Origin: Morella rubra
Taxonomy: Eukaryota; Streptophyta; Magnoliopsida; Fagales; Myricaceae
Assembly (NCBI GenBank): GCA_003952965.2
Contig: CM025849.1
Span: forward strand, 37,351,465-37,415,464
Length of the DNA stretch: 64,000 bases
Reading direction: 5' to 3'
Shown: in pieces, positions 46,546-58,000 of the stretch
Numbering within the stretch: position 1 is the first letter of the stretch
Layout: the number at the start of each line of letters is the position of its first letter
Program-made: the position numbers and the translations under genes
The notes under the pieces: model-generated
What the model was told of the DNA's origin: nothing
The model's input: the letters and a program-made list of their open reading frames with translations, nothing else
The model's database searches: none

Positions 46546-47046
46546 AAAAATTACGTCGGTAGCTGGGCCAATAAGAGGGCAAAAAAGTATTCAGAAATGG
46601 AAAGAAAAAGATCAACTCCCTTACCTCCCACTCGACGTACTGGTAGTCATTGCCAGCTGCATTACAAAAAATAGCCTCAATGACCGGAAACAATTCAAAT
46701 TAGTTTCCCATTATGTCTGCCAGGCAATATCGAACAACCTATCCTACAACCAACGCCTAGTATCAATTAAAGAATTAAGTGCAAAGAAGTTCAGAACCCT
46801 CATCGGGTCTTCGTAGAAACAACTCGACAGCAACACGAAGAGGGGGCTGCCCAAGAAGTCAACCAAGGACTGAAAGGAGCCACAGTGGAGGCTCATAAAT
46901 CAGCGCTATACTTCCTTGCAATCATCTACCAATCCCAAGGAGGAAAGAGTCACCATCAAGCACAAAACATACTCTGGGGATTAAGGATGGAGATTGGAAG
47001 GAAAAAGATGAGAATACTCACCAGAAAGATCAAACCTGGCTTATAG
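46529..47046 (+). pseudogene. F-box-like protein fragment 1
   Basis: LPYLPLDVLVVIASCITKNS, then DRKQFKLVSHYVCQAISNNL, resembles the N-terminal F-box of the Arabidopsis At1g67623-like group (LPxLPxDLLVxILAxVAxxS, LxxCKLVSK). The frame stops at 46814. The next frame continues without a break from about 46813 as QQHEEGAAQEVNQGLKGATV and ALYFLAIIYQSQGGKSHHQA to a stop at 47046. The second half resembles the helical Sel1/TPR-like region of that group. F-box proteins of this type are thought to be ubiquitin-ligase adaptors. The assignment rests on a short motif. One indel separates the halves. Confidence 0.45.
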
Positions 47047-47677
47047 TCCACATCACGGATGGGGGAATAATTTTTCACGTAGAAATTATATCCCATGCCC
47101 ACATGGCTACAACCCACTCTTCATGTCCGATTGAGAAAGAAACTTCCATAGTAGAAACCTCTGTAAAACTTGTTATGTGAATAGGGTGTTTCAACACCTT
47201 CACAATCACACGATGAGGCAATGGCCTGGCCCCTATATTGTACTTCACTTTCATTAATAATAAAGCTAGCTTTTGTTGAAATATATCTTTTTACGAGGTA
47301 TCTGGTTCAAAACGCTATATGGCGTCCGAAGCCAAGTCAATTAAGTTAAAACCCAACTAGAGGGGTCACCATCAAAAATGAGTCGACAAGATAGGAGTAT
47401 TGTGTCTCTGGTTGCAGAGGTAGAGGCGAGAGTTGGTAACTGCCAAAATTAAACTGACAAGGCACCGGTCGCCCGCACTTGAGAAGGAGCAAAAGCGTCA
47501 AAGGCTATCGAATTAAATGAAACGTGCCCTTAAGAAAAAGAGAAATGATGTGCAACAACTACCCATGATTTCTCCAGATCTTCAAATATCTCTCAAAAAA
47601 GGAGACCGTCATATCGGTCAATAAAAAGGATAACCCTCTCGATGAGAAAGAGAAACGACTCAAGTCAAAAGCAAAAA
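47047..47677. other. Spacer between the two F-box-like fragments
   Basis: I see no coding block. AATAATAAAGC at about 47255 could be the poly(A) region of the first fragment. Confidence 0.3.
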
Positions 47678-48391
47678 ATGCAGCCTCACAAACTAAACCC
47701 TAACAGGTCCCTACCTAAAGAGATCTGGGCCGAGGTAATAAGTTGGGTGATATATGACGACATGAGCAAATGACAAAAACTTTGCACGGTGTCAAAAGGT
47801 TCAACAAGGCAGCCCATGTGCTTGCAGTATATCGGAGGTTGAGAATCAAAGGCATACAACCTCCATATCCATCGACAAAAGCACGCTTAACCCCAAGCAA
47901 CCGCTGCTACAAATGTCAAAATCCACACTAGCTATTCGTTAAAGTAAATGCAAAATGTGCTGGAAGGAAACTGTACAAGAAAGGCTAAAAGAGACCCATA
48001 TGTCGGCAAAGGAGGCAACACAAAGGTCAAATATTTCATTGCGTTAGCCTATCATCTTCAAGGACAAGGTTCAAAAAGAAAAATCGTGACTGTGATGACT
48101 GCGTCGAGGAAGCAACTAACCGAAGACAAGATGGAAGAAGTACGTTTTGCTATCAGAGACTGGGCTGTAGCCAGAAGGGGAAGGACCATAGTGCACCGTT
48201 ACAGACTGAGAGAAAGACTGAAGTGTCGAAAGGACAAGGCCTATTACATTCCTGAGGAAGAAGACCACCTTGCATCATTTGAAGGATGGTGGACCCTCTG
48301 TAGAAACAACTTTTGTGACATATGTTATGCGAATAACGAATTTATTTATTGTAAGTTGTTCTTAGGCTTCGGTGGAGAAGAAATCGAGTAG
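47678..48391 (+). pseudogene. F-box-like protein fragment 2 (tandem paralogue)
   Basis: ATG at 47678 gives MQPHKLNPNRSLPKEIWAEV, ISWVIYDDMSK, then a TGA. KRFNKAAHVLAVYRRLRIKG continues in another frame, and from 47948 a third frame reads KVKYFIALAYHLQGQGSKRK, KMEEVRFAIRDWAVARRGRT, FEGWWTLCRNNFCDICYANN to the stop at 48391. The element KYFIALAYHLQGQGSK parallels ALYFLAIIYQSQGGKS of the preceding fragment, so both appear to be copies of one gene. The final CRNNFCDICY might be a remnant of a C-terminal zinc motif. It is broken by at least two changes. Confidence 0.4.
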
Positions 48392-50207
48392 ACGATTCCT
48401 CCATGGACTAATATATGATCATTAAGTAATTAAATTAAGTTCGTCGATCCTTGCTTTGATACACACACATATATATGTATATTTATTTATTTATTTATAC
48501 ATTTGTATATACCAAACTGCCAAAGAGAACATTCTTGATCCGATTCTACGAAGTTACCTCTACCTGGGAATGGTGGAATTTGATGATACCGAAACTGAAT
48601 TAACTAGCCCAATGAATTAACCATGTGCAACCCAACTACAGAAGGTCAAAGTCGGCCTAAGCCCAAAGAACATGGATCTCAAGCCCATAAGGCACGTTAG
48701 CCATAAAGTATTTCACAAACACAGACATCCCACAAACTTGAACACCTCGTGAAGGCAGACATCCCACAAATAAGAATGTGCACTGAAATGAAACCGCACA
48801 TGACACGAAGCAATGAGGGATTGAGCACAAAAAAAAGGAACAAGAGAAAGTGAAAAATGGACTATAAAATCGACGGACAAGAGAAGATAAAAGTATGCAA
48901 ATTTAAAACTCAAGAATTAAGAATTGGGAAAGAAAGAGATAAAGAACTAACTTAACACCATCAGAGGGTTCATACCCAATGACAGGAGTTCATTTGTATT
49001 TTTTGCAGAAAGAAACACACGAAGACTTAAGCGTATTTATTTTTAAGTATTTTTTATAAATCAATTGTCATTTTCTTCTGTGTTGGTACTCACACACGCA
49101 CACAAATGATATATATATATATATATATATATACATACTAGCTATGTATCCTACGTACTATTAGCGTTTGAACAACGTTTTCCTTCTTTTTTTAATTTAG
49201 CATATGAATTACCAAGATCGATAATTAAACTAGTAGAGAAGAACCGACAAAATCCCATCTTTTGAGATCTCATGATGTTGTCCTCGATTTTAGAGAGTTA
49301 ATCACAGATTCTTATGGAGCTTTGCGTAACAGTGTATCATCTTCGTCAATATTAATGCTGGTAGAATTCATTTAGGTTCAGGCGTACTCCCACGCTGGGT
49401 GTTTGATTTAAACAATTTGTAAGATCAGTTTCTTTTACTTTTTCTTCAGAAAAACTCCATTTGTCATTCTTGATGTTTTGTAAAGCGAAATCATGAGCAA
49501 CCAGCTTCTTTCTATTCTTGTAATACAATAATTAACAACCTCAACCAATGTGTACTCGGCCTAGAATACAATAACAACACGGCCCCAGTATTTCTATTCT
49601 AATTGTAATACAATATTAACAACAAACTTTAAGTAGTGGCCGGCATTTCCTCAATCATCTTTTAGAATCTTGACAAAATAGTCAGTGATCATTCTTGGCT
49701 TCAAATATTATTGTTGTTAGACTAATCTTCTAATAATGAAGCTAACATATTATGGAAAATCCATCCAATCATCTTCACTGTTTCTCATGCCCTAGCTCAA
49801 CACCCCTTTAAACTCTAAGGTGATGTTTAGCAACAAAAATAAATTAAGAATTTTCAGTTTGAGAGTTTGACCTTTATAGCGGTTGTTAAAAAGTTGTTGC
49901 AAAAGTTTTTGGGACAGATTTATGTCCGTCCCTAAACTCCGTTCGAACAGGAAATAAGCAGTTTGAACAGCAAGAAATTCGCTAAGAAAAAAAAAAAAGA
50001 ACAGCAAGAAATTCATTTGCGACGAAACATAAGTGCATCCTAAACTTTACCTACCGTTCGAACTACAAATCTGCCGTTTGAACGTTAAATTTATCTTTCG
50101 TTTGCAACAAAACTATACGTTCGAACCACAAGTAATCTTTTGGGACGCAACTGTACGCGTCCCAAAAATAGTCATAACCTTCAAACGCACATCCCACCAA
50201 AAACATT
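48392..50207. other. Intergenic DNA with microsatellites
   Basis: No gene is recognisable. There are simple repeats TATTTATTTATTTATTTAT at about 48480 and a (TA)n run at 49108-49131. A 16-bp sequence GAACAGCAAGAAATTC occurs twice (about 49965 and 49998). From about 49910 the DNA changes character: repeated TTCGAAC/GTTTGAAC and GGGACGC..GCGTCCC inverted repeats appear. I assign these to an older element (see 61207-62127). Confidence 0.55.
49905..50207. mobile_element. Left part of an older TTCGAA-palindrome element, split by the CACTA insertion
   Basis: It contains CGTTCGAAC, GTTTGAAC, CGTTCGAACC and GGGACGCaactgtacGCGTCCC (7-bp stems). Motifs of the same kind resume on the other side of the CACTA at 61240-61560 (TTCGTTCAAAC, GTTTGAACAC, GCGTTCGAACGCG, TTTTGCGACGCACGTTGC). 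I could not find its outer terminus. Confidence 0.5.
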
Positions 50208-50430
50208 CACTACTAGAAAATTGACTTTTAATGACGAAATTTCGTGACGAAAATTTCGTCACTAAAAGTTAATTTTTAGTGACAAAATGCTATTTTCGTC
50301 ACAAAAAAAGGTTTTTTAGTGACGAAATTACTTTTCGTCACCAATTTCGTCACTAAAGTTTTATTTGTGACGAAATAAAATTGTTGTCACTAAAAGTTAA
50401 TCTTTTGGTGACGGAAAGTTTCGTCACCCA
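50208..50430. repeat. 5' terminal region of the CACTA: TIR and GTGACGAAA inverted repeats
   Basis: After the terminal repeat, AATGACGAAATTTCGTGACG, AAATTTCGTCACT, TAGTGACGAAATTAC, TTTCGTCACC and related blocks alternate on both strands for about 200 bp. The mirror arrangement is at 61011-61206. Confidence 0.9.
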
Positions 50431-51500
50431 CCGATCGATCGGTAATATATTACGATCGATCGGTATCGTAACCATCTGCAAATTCGGAAGGACGATCGAT
50501 CGTCAATATATTACGATCGATCGGTATCGTAACCGTCTGCAAATCGATCGCGATCGGTAAGCGTAACCGTCAATTTTTTCGAATCGCCGTTCAACGAATG
50601 GGAAGACGCCACGTGTTAGAAAATAGCGATCGATCGGTAAGTAACTACCGATCGATCGTCACAAACAATTATATGAAACCGCCGAAGTCATTTCCACCGG
50701 TTATCTCTCCACGAAATCTCTCGAATCCTCTCAAAGTGCAAGGAGCCATTTCGTGCTGCATTGTCTTTCAAAAGCGTGGAATCATCTTCATTGTCTTCTA
50801 CGTCAAAGGTACGTACTTATATTATTTTTTAAGCAATATTAAGTGGTTGTTCAGTAGGAATTTTTAGTTTACGTTTTCTAATTTGCTATATCATTCATTT
50901 AGGACCGAAAAATATATTTATTTTATTGTTGATGCATGTTTTAAGAGTTTAGGAGTATTATGGGATCAATTTTGGGTGATTTTGGGCCTGTTTTGGGGTT
51001 TTGGAACGCCTGTGTGTATTTGTTCCCGTAACGATCGATCGCCTAAATGGGCGATCGATCGTAGTGTAAGTGGTAGGTGAAATGATCGATCGGTTAAATT
51101 CACCGATCGATCGCTGAATTTGGTACGGAGCGATCGATGCTTTAGTGAGCGATCGATCGTCTCCTCGAAACTGTGCGTTTCAATTCGAGCGATCGATCGT
51201 TTATATAGACGATCGATCGTTATCGATCGATCGGTAAGCTACAATGTGAAGCGTACCGTTTTGATTAAACGGCGATCGATCGCTTTTGTGGCGATCGATC
51301 CTTAGTGATACTGTGCGTTTGGTTGCATGGACGATCGATCGTCTGTGCACTGAAACGCGTCTTTTAACCGATAGCGTTCGATCGGTGAAATTAATTGATC
51401 GATCGCCATTTAGTGATCGATCGGTATATTTAGTGATCGATCGTAACATTTATAAACGATCGATCGTCCATATTTAGTGATCGATCGTCACGTGATTGTG
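50431..51500. repeat. 5' GATCGATC palindrome cluster of the CACTA
   Basis: About 22 GATCGATC occurrences, mostly as extended palindromes (ACCGATCGATCGGT, ACGATCGATCGT, GCGATCGATCGC), are scattered from 50431 to 51488. Each carries several CpG sites. The segment also includes a stretch without the motif at 50680-51028 that is probably the transcribed leader (possible donor GGTACGTAC at about 50807). Confidence 0.9.
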
Positions 51501-51582
51501 ATTACTTTTTTTTTTAAAGTAATACGTTATTGTGATTGCTTATTAACACATATTTATATACAACTTTTGCAGTATACATAAA

Positions 51583-52838
51583 ATGTCAGGAGTTAAGCGT
51601 GCACGCACAACGAGAACCGGGACGGGATCGTCGTCCCAAGAGCAAGAAGTCGCTGATCCAATGATGACCTTGGAGAGGCGAATGGAGTACCTGAGGGGGC
51701 GGCCAGTGGCCAAAGAGCGTCCTGTGACGCTCTCTGATTTTGATCAGTTATTGTACGAGGAGCACTCCCTCTACCAGCTCTTCGAGTACCAAGGGTTTAT
51801 TCATCAGCTCTCGTGGACTGAGGGTTTTGCGTGGACGCAGTTGTGCAAGATTTCTTCTGTGCACTCGTCTCGGTCGATAGAGCACCTGAGGTGCAGCTAG
51901 AGGTGCGAGGCGTGCAGTTCTTATTCTCGGCAGACGTCATTGCCGATTTCTTAAACTGCCCCCGGCCCGAGAGCCCCTGTTTCCCGGCGGTACCCCTGAA
52001 TGATGAACAGAGGACATCAGAGCAGGATTTGTGGACGCTGATGACTGGGAAGACCTCTGCAGTGGTGGGCAGCATAATTAAGCAGAGTGAGTTCAGTGAG
52101 TTTTGGCGGATTTTGCACCTTATCTGGACGCCGAACGTCGATGGCAGAACTCATTCCACCGAGTGTCCGTTCACGAGAGCTCAGTGCATGCTCTTATTGG
52201 GTCAGCAGACGCGGATAGATTTTCCGTTGTACATGTTCGAGGTGATTATGGATGAGGCTTGGGAAATTAAGGAATATAGCCTCCCATACGGCGTGTTTCT
52301 GACTCAGTTCCTCATTTCTCGGGGAGTCGTGATCGCTGCCTCGGATACACGTAAGGAGGTTAAGAGTGCTGAACAAGTTCACTCTGTCCAGGAGCCGGGG
52401 CCAGGAGGGGGCATTGACTCGACGGTTCGCTCGTAGAGCAGCAGCGGCCGTAGAGGAGGCATCACGGCCTTCGACATCAGCGTCAGAGGCACCTATGGAG
52501 ACGGGAGCACCTGCAGTGCCTCCTCCATGGGTGGCCCAGCTATTTGCGGACTTCGACAGCCGTGTCGGCGCGACTATGAAGGCCACTCTACAGCCTTTGA
52601 GAGGCGGATGCAGTCAATGGAGGAGCAGCTGAAGGAGCTCCGGACCGCCTTCGATGGGGAGTGCACTGTGACAATGCTGCGCAACAAGTCGGTCGTGGCT
52701 CATATGGCGGACGTCAACGAGCAGCTGGAAGAAATTAAAAAGACTCTGGATGATTTCAAGATGGAGGCAGATCCACAGAGGATTCCCGGAGATATTCCTG
52801 ATGACGTGGCCACTTTCCGTGATGCTGTTCGACGTTGA
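51583..52838 (+). pseudogene. Leading ORF of the complete CACTA, PF20167-like, frameshifted
   Basis: Starts ATGTCAGGAG just after the acceptor-like TTTTGCAG. Frame 1 codes MSGVKRARTTRTG... to QGFIHQLSWTEGFAWTQL (about 51845). The family pattern then continues in the next frame: VQDFFCALVSVDRAPEVQLE, FSADVIADFLNCPRPESPC, FWRILHLIWTPNVDG, RIDFPLYMFEVIMDEAWEIK. Near 52368 two bases are missing relative to copy 1 (GAGTGCTGAAC against GAGTGCGCTGAAC), and near 52600 a further one-base change is needed to reach the coiled-coil tail MQSMEEQLKELRTAF, ending at the TGA at 52836-52838. The joined product would be about 410-420 residues: basic leader, globular PF20167-like domain, Pro/Ala linker, coiled coil. 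GC content is much higher than in the flanking DNA. Its role in the element is unknown. The first and third frameshifts are also present in copy 1. Confidence 0.75.
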
Positions 52839-53831
52839 TGAGTTTTGATGTTATTTTTTATATCTATTTGGGACATACATTTTGATTTATGGTTTTATTT
52901 ATCTGTTTGAGACATTTGTGTTTATTTGGATTTGGTTTTTTTATTTACGTATTTGAGACATTTCTGGAATATCTGTGGATATGCAGAAGAAACTTTGATT
53001 ACTATTACGTGTTTTTCTATTTGTATTTCTTTATCGACACTTATATAAGTAAAATGACCAATATACCCTTTGGTCGGCAAAAATAACGAAATAAGTGGTT
53101 TATCAAATAACTAATATAAAGAATTTAACAAGAAATCGTTTTTTATTTTTCTGTTTTGCAACTAAATACACCGATCGATCGGTAAGTGCACACCGATCCA
53201 TCGGTGTTGTCCGTCGTCATTTGGGTGCACTAACCGATCGATCGGTATATACGCCGATCGATCGCTACATTAGTTTTTAATGTAACCCTCATTTTTTTAA
53301 ATAATGTGAGTTTAAATGATTAGAAACATAGAAATATATATTAACAAAGTATGTTAGGATGTATTTAGATTACAAAAAACATATCAAGTACATATCATTA
53401 ATTTTTAAGAAAGCATTTATAAGTTATACATGTTGCAACATAGATGCATTTTGTTTGTGTTAGTATGAGTGAGGTATTAAGATATTTGAAATTAGTGACA
53501 TAACGCTTATTTAACACATGATTATAATTTATGTGTATGAGGTATGCATTAATATGATATTATAAGTAAATTAATTTTAATAATTAAGTCATTTGTTAGG
53601 CTAAAAACATTTTCTAATAATTAGAACCGATCGATCGCATTATTGGCGATCGATCGGTACATAACGGTGTCGTTTAATATTTTGGTACCAATGGATCGTT
53701 AATTTTGGGTCTTCATACGACGGCGTTTTTATTCTCTTCAACGATCGATCGGTGAAATTTTATACGATCGATCGGTAATATTACCGATCGATCGGTGTTT
53801 ATCGCGCTTGAAATCCCGAGGATGCTCTAAA

Positions 53832-53862
53832 GCCGTGGGTGGAGCAAAAACACACCCACGGC
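53832..53862. repeat. 10-bp perfect hairpin in the complete CACTA
   Basis: GCCGTGGGTG, an 11-base loop, CACCCACGGC. Identical to 29715-29745. Confidence 0.85.
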
Positions 53863-54607
53863 AAGAGGAAACTAGAGACTCGCGGAAGGAGCCATTTTTC
53901 TCTTTAATTTTGTCTAAATACCGTCATTTTAGTTGTGAGAGTGTTTAGAAGTCCTTAAGGTTAAGCCCAAGCTCAAATTCATTGGTTTTTTAACCGGGTG
54001 AGTATTGAAAAATTTGGGCGACATTTGTGAGATTTTGGTGTGAATTTAGTTCGTTTTGATCTACATTTCGTGCAAAAGGTAATATCCTCAACCTACACTA
54101 CGATTTTTGATTGATTTCGTCGGTTATTTGGTGTTATTTTTATTTTTCTATTCGTGGGTGTTGTGGATTGGATTTGTGTTGATTAGAGCTTCTTAGAGTG
54201 TTTTTAATATATATATATTAGAATTAGTATTGCATGAGAATGATTTGTGAGTGTTTTGGGCGTGGATTTGAGTGTGTGGGAGGCTGGCAAGCTGTTTTGT
54301 CGATCTGGGTTACTCACGATCGATCACCAGATTCTGACGATCGATCGTTGTTAGATGGAGGTTCACCGATCGATCGTCTATATAATGACGATCGATCGGT
54401 CTTGAATCGATCGATTGATCGGGTTAGGGCAGATTGCAAGTTATTGACCTTTTGATGTTATTTTATTATATTCTCATATTTAATTATTGAAGTGCTTGAG
54501 TTCTGAAAATGAATCATGAAGTTTGAGAAGCATGGAGGATGAATATTGGAGTGTTTTTGACTTGTTATGTTTGAGTTTATTTTTGGGATAAAATGTGTGT
54601 ACCCGTT

Positions 54608-54656
54608 CAAGGGTTAAGACGCGATAAATTATGCGTTTATCGCGTAATAACCCTTG
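54608..54656. repeat. Long inverted repeat in the complete CACTA
   Basis: CAAGGGTTA..ACGCGATAAA, a 7-base loop, TTTATCGCGT..TAACCCTTG. It matches 30588-30635, and both arms are unchanged between the copies. Confidence 0.9.
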
Positions 54657-54789
54657 AATTGTCCACAATATGGACAGTTTGAGATTGTGTATTCGTGGTT
54701 GGACGAGTTCGGTACTTGTGTCCTGTCCTGTCTTGGAGGAAATTCGGTATCATCTACCTTTTGTCTTCTGGGTATACTACTAGCATTGG

Positions 54790-54805
54790 TGTATGACGTC
54801 ATACA
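54790..54805. promoter_or_regulatory. TGTATGACGTCATACA palindrome upstream of tnpD-like gene
   Basis: A perfect 16-bp palindrome with a TGACGTCA bZIP-type core, 228 bp upstream of the tnpD-like ATG. Conserved in copy 1. Confidence 0.5.
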
Positions 54806-55032
54806 ACTATCGTTGATGACGTTTGCCTCCAACGCTGGTGCGTGTATTTGGGGACTGGGGGAGATGCTGCCGAATTTTTTTCGAGGTATGGATGGACACA
54901 AGTTGAACTGATGTTCAACTCCAAATGCACAATCTTGAATGGGATAGGACCTATCAGCTGGGTTTAAAGTCAAGTTACAATGATTGGGTGTTTATGAATT
55001 ACTTAATTTGTGTTTTTTTTAGATTGGTGGCG

Positions 55033-58000
55033 ATGGATAAAAGTTGGGTTTACGAGAAAAATCGGTTTGGTGAAAAGTATTCGGAGGGGGTCCGTGGGTT
55101 TGTCGGTATGGCTGCTTGTTGTGTAGACTCTCGGGGTCAGATCAGATGTCCGTGTCGGAAGTGCAGAAATGTAGTGTTTCAAGTGTTGGATAAAATGGAA
55201 GATCATATATACATTAATGGGTTTGATGTGAGCTATAAGTCATGGGTGTTTCACGGGGAGGGTATTCAACTTACTTCAAGTTGAGTCAAGAGTCCGGTGC
55301 GAGCTTACCATATAGTGATGATGATTTAGAGGGAGATAACTCTGATAGAATAGAGGAAATGTTAACCGATGTTCGTGCCGGATTAGATGGTGGGGCGGCA
55401 AGGGTTGAAACGGAGAACCCTAATATTAAGGAAACCCCCACTTGGGGACCGAGGCTTCGACACCACTTAATAAATTATGGGAAGAGGCAGAACATGAATT
55501 GTATCCTGGATGTACCAAGTTTAGTAAGTTGTCATTTACGGTTCGGTTGTTGCACGTGAAGTCGGAGAATAAGTTGTCGGTTAAGGCATTTGATATGATA
55601 TTACAATTGATTAAGGAGGCATTGCCAGAGGGGGAGACGTTACCAGGATCGTATTACGAGGCGAAACAATTGCGAAAGGATCTTGGGTTTAGTTATAACA
55701 AAATCCATGCATGTCAAAATGATTGTGTGTTGTTTTGGAAGGAAAACAGTGAGTTAGACAGATGTCCGATATGTGGGGTGTCTCGGTGGAAATTCGAAAA
55801 TGATTTGCGCAATCGAATTCCCAGAAAAGTGTTGCGTCATTTCCCTTTAATCCCTAGACTTAAACGTTTGTTTACCACAAAAGATGTAGCAATTGACATG
55901 AGATGGCATAAGGAAAAACGGGTCGATGATGGGGAGAGTTTGAGGCATCCTGCAGATTCATTGGTTTGGAAGAATTTTGATAAGGACCACGATTGGTTTG
56001 CTCAAGATGCCCGCAACGTCCGCCTTGGTCTTGCTTCTGACGGGTTTAATCCGTTCGGAAACATGAGCAATGCATACAGTATTTGGCCGGTCGTTGTGTT
56101 TCCATATAATTTACCCCCATGGAGGTGTATGAAGGTCCCATTTTCACTAATGACTCTTTTGATTCCGGGTCGAAAGTCACCGGGAAATGATATTGATGTA
56201 TATCTTCGACCCTTAGTGGAAGAGTTGAAACAATTATGGGAAGATGGAGTTGAGACACATGACGCTTCAGATGGGACGACATTTAAGATGCATGCAGCTT
56301 TGATGTGGACCATAAATGATTTTCCAGCATATGCCAATTTATCTGGATGGAGTACCAAAGGGAAGTTGGCATGTCCAACGTGTAATTTAGACACTGACTA
56401 TAAGTGGTTGAAGCACGGGAGAAGAATGTGTTATATGGGTCATAGGAGATATTTGACACCGGGGCATGCATGGAGATATGATGTGGATACGTTCGATGGG
56501 AAAGAAGAACATAGACTTCCGCCTGGAGTTAACTGGTGAGGACATATTGGAACAATTGACGCATGTCGGGGAGACTATCTTTGGTAAAGCGTCAGGGAAG
56601 AATAGGGGAAAGAAGAAACAATCGTCGGAACGTTTGAATTGGACGAAGAAGAGCATATTTTTCCAACTGCCGTATTGGAGTACATTAGGGTTACGGCATA
56701 ACTTGGACGTGATGCACATCGAGAAGAACATATGTGACAACGTGATTGGGACGGTGATGAATATCGAGTTCAAGACCAGAGATTCAGCGGGTGCACGTAA
56801 GATTTAGCTGAAATGGGGGTCAAAAAAGACTTGCACTTGGTGCATGACGGTCGGGTTGAATTGATGCCTCAAGCGGTGTATACTTTGATTCGGGAAGAGC
56901 GAAGGAGGGCCTGTGAGTGGTTAAAAGATGTGAGGTTCCCCGATGGTTATGCAGCTGAGATTTCACGTTGTGTGAATCTAGATGAGTTGAAGGTTTCTGG
57001 AATGAAAAGTCATGATTGTCATGTGTTCTTGCAGAGGGTTCTTCCAGTGATGATCCGAGGGTTGTTGAAGGAAGACGTGTGTGGCGCAGTGACTGAATTA
57101 TGTTTGTTTTTTCGAGAGTTGTGTTCTCGTACGTTGAAGATTTCTGTATTGCAGAGGATGTCAGAAGATATCGGGATAATTTTATGCAAGTTGGAAATGA
57201 TTTTTCCACCCGCTTTTTTTACAATAATGATGCATTTGGCGTCCACTTACCGCGCGAAGCAATGCTTGCTGGACCAGTACAATATAGATGGATGTATCCA
57301 GTTGAACGGTTGATGGGTCGCTCGAAACGGAATGTGAAAAATAAGTCTCGTCCCGAAGGGTCGATTGCAGAAGCGTATATTGAGAATGAGTGTTCGACAT
57401 TTTGTTCCCAATACCTCGAGGGGTCGAAACAGTGTTTAATCGCAGAGATCGAAACTACGATTCTGACGGCGATCCCGAGATACGAGGAAGGTCATTGGAT
57501 GTGTTCACTCAGAGAATTAGATTGCTAGGGGCTGGAAAAGGACATGACATAGACCGAACAGAGTTCAAGAAAGCTCGGTGGTTTGTGCTGAACAATTGCA
57601 AAGGCATCAGCAACTACTTAGAGTAAGTAAAATAAAATTTCATACGTTTTCTATAATATACAGACGTTGATTAACCTTATCATTACAGTGAACACATGGA
57701 CGAACTTCGCGCGCAAGGAGTTGGTAACATTTCTCGTATGCATGAGGAACAATTTCCGGATTGGTTCTTAGGGCGAGTAAGTGTTATTGACAAATAATTC
57801 AAATTAAATTCGTGTATTTGTTTTTAATGACCTTCTAATATATTGTTGTAGGTTCAAAAATTACGTTCTCAAAATCCATGTACATCGATCGATGAATTGT
57901 ATTCATTGGCACGTGGGCCTGATACACGAGTGATGCGTTATTCTGCATGTGTTATGAACGGATGTAGATATCATACAGTACAACGGGAAGAACGTCGGAG

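Larger units (their letters stand above)
52839..55032. other. Spacer between leading ORF and tnpD-like gene in the complete CACTA
   Basis: AT-rich and non-coding. GATCGATC groups lie at 53171-53265, 53628-53800 and 54317-54415. It contains the conserved hairpin 53832-53862, the long inverted repeat 54608-54656 and the palindrome 54790-54805. The end is an intron with T-run and acceptor TTTTTTTTAG at 55022. It probably holds the promoter and leader of the transposase genes. Confidence 0.6.

Noticed and set aside
49108-49131. (TA)n run and nearby TATTTA repeats as regulatory sites
   Set aside because: Ordinary microsatellites with no gene start nearby.
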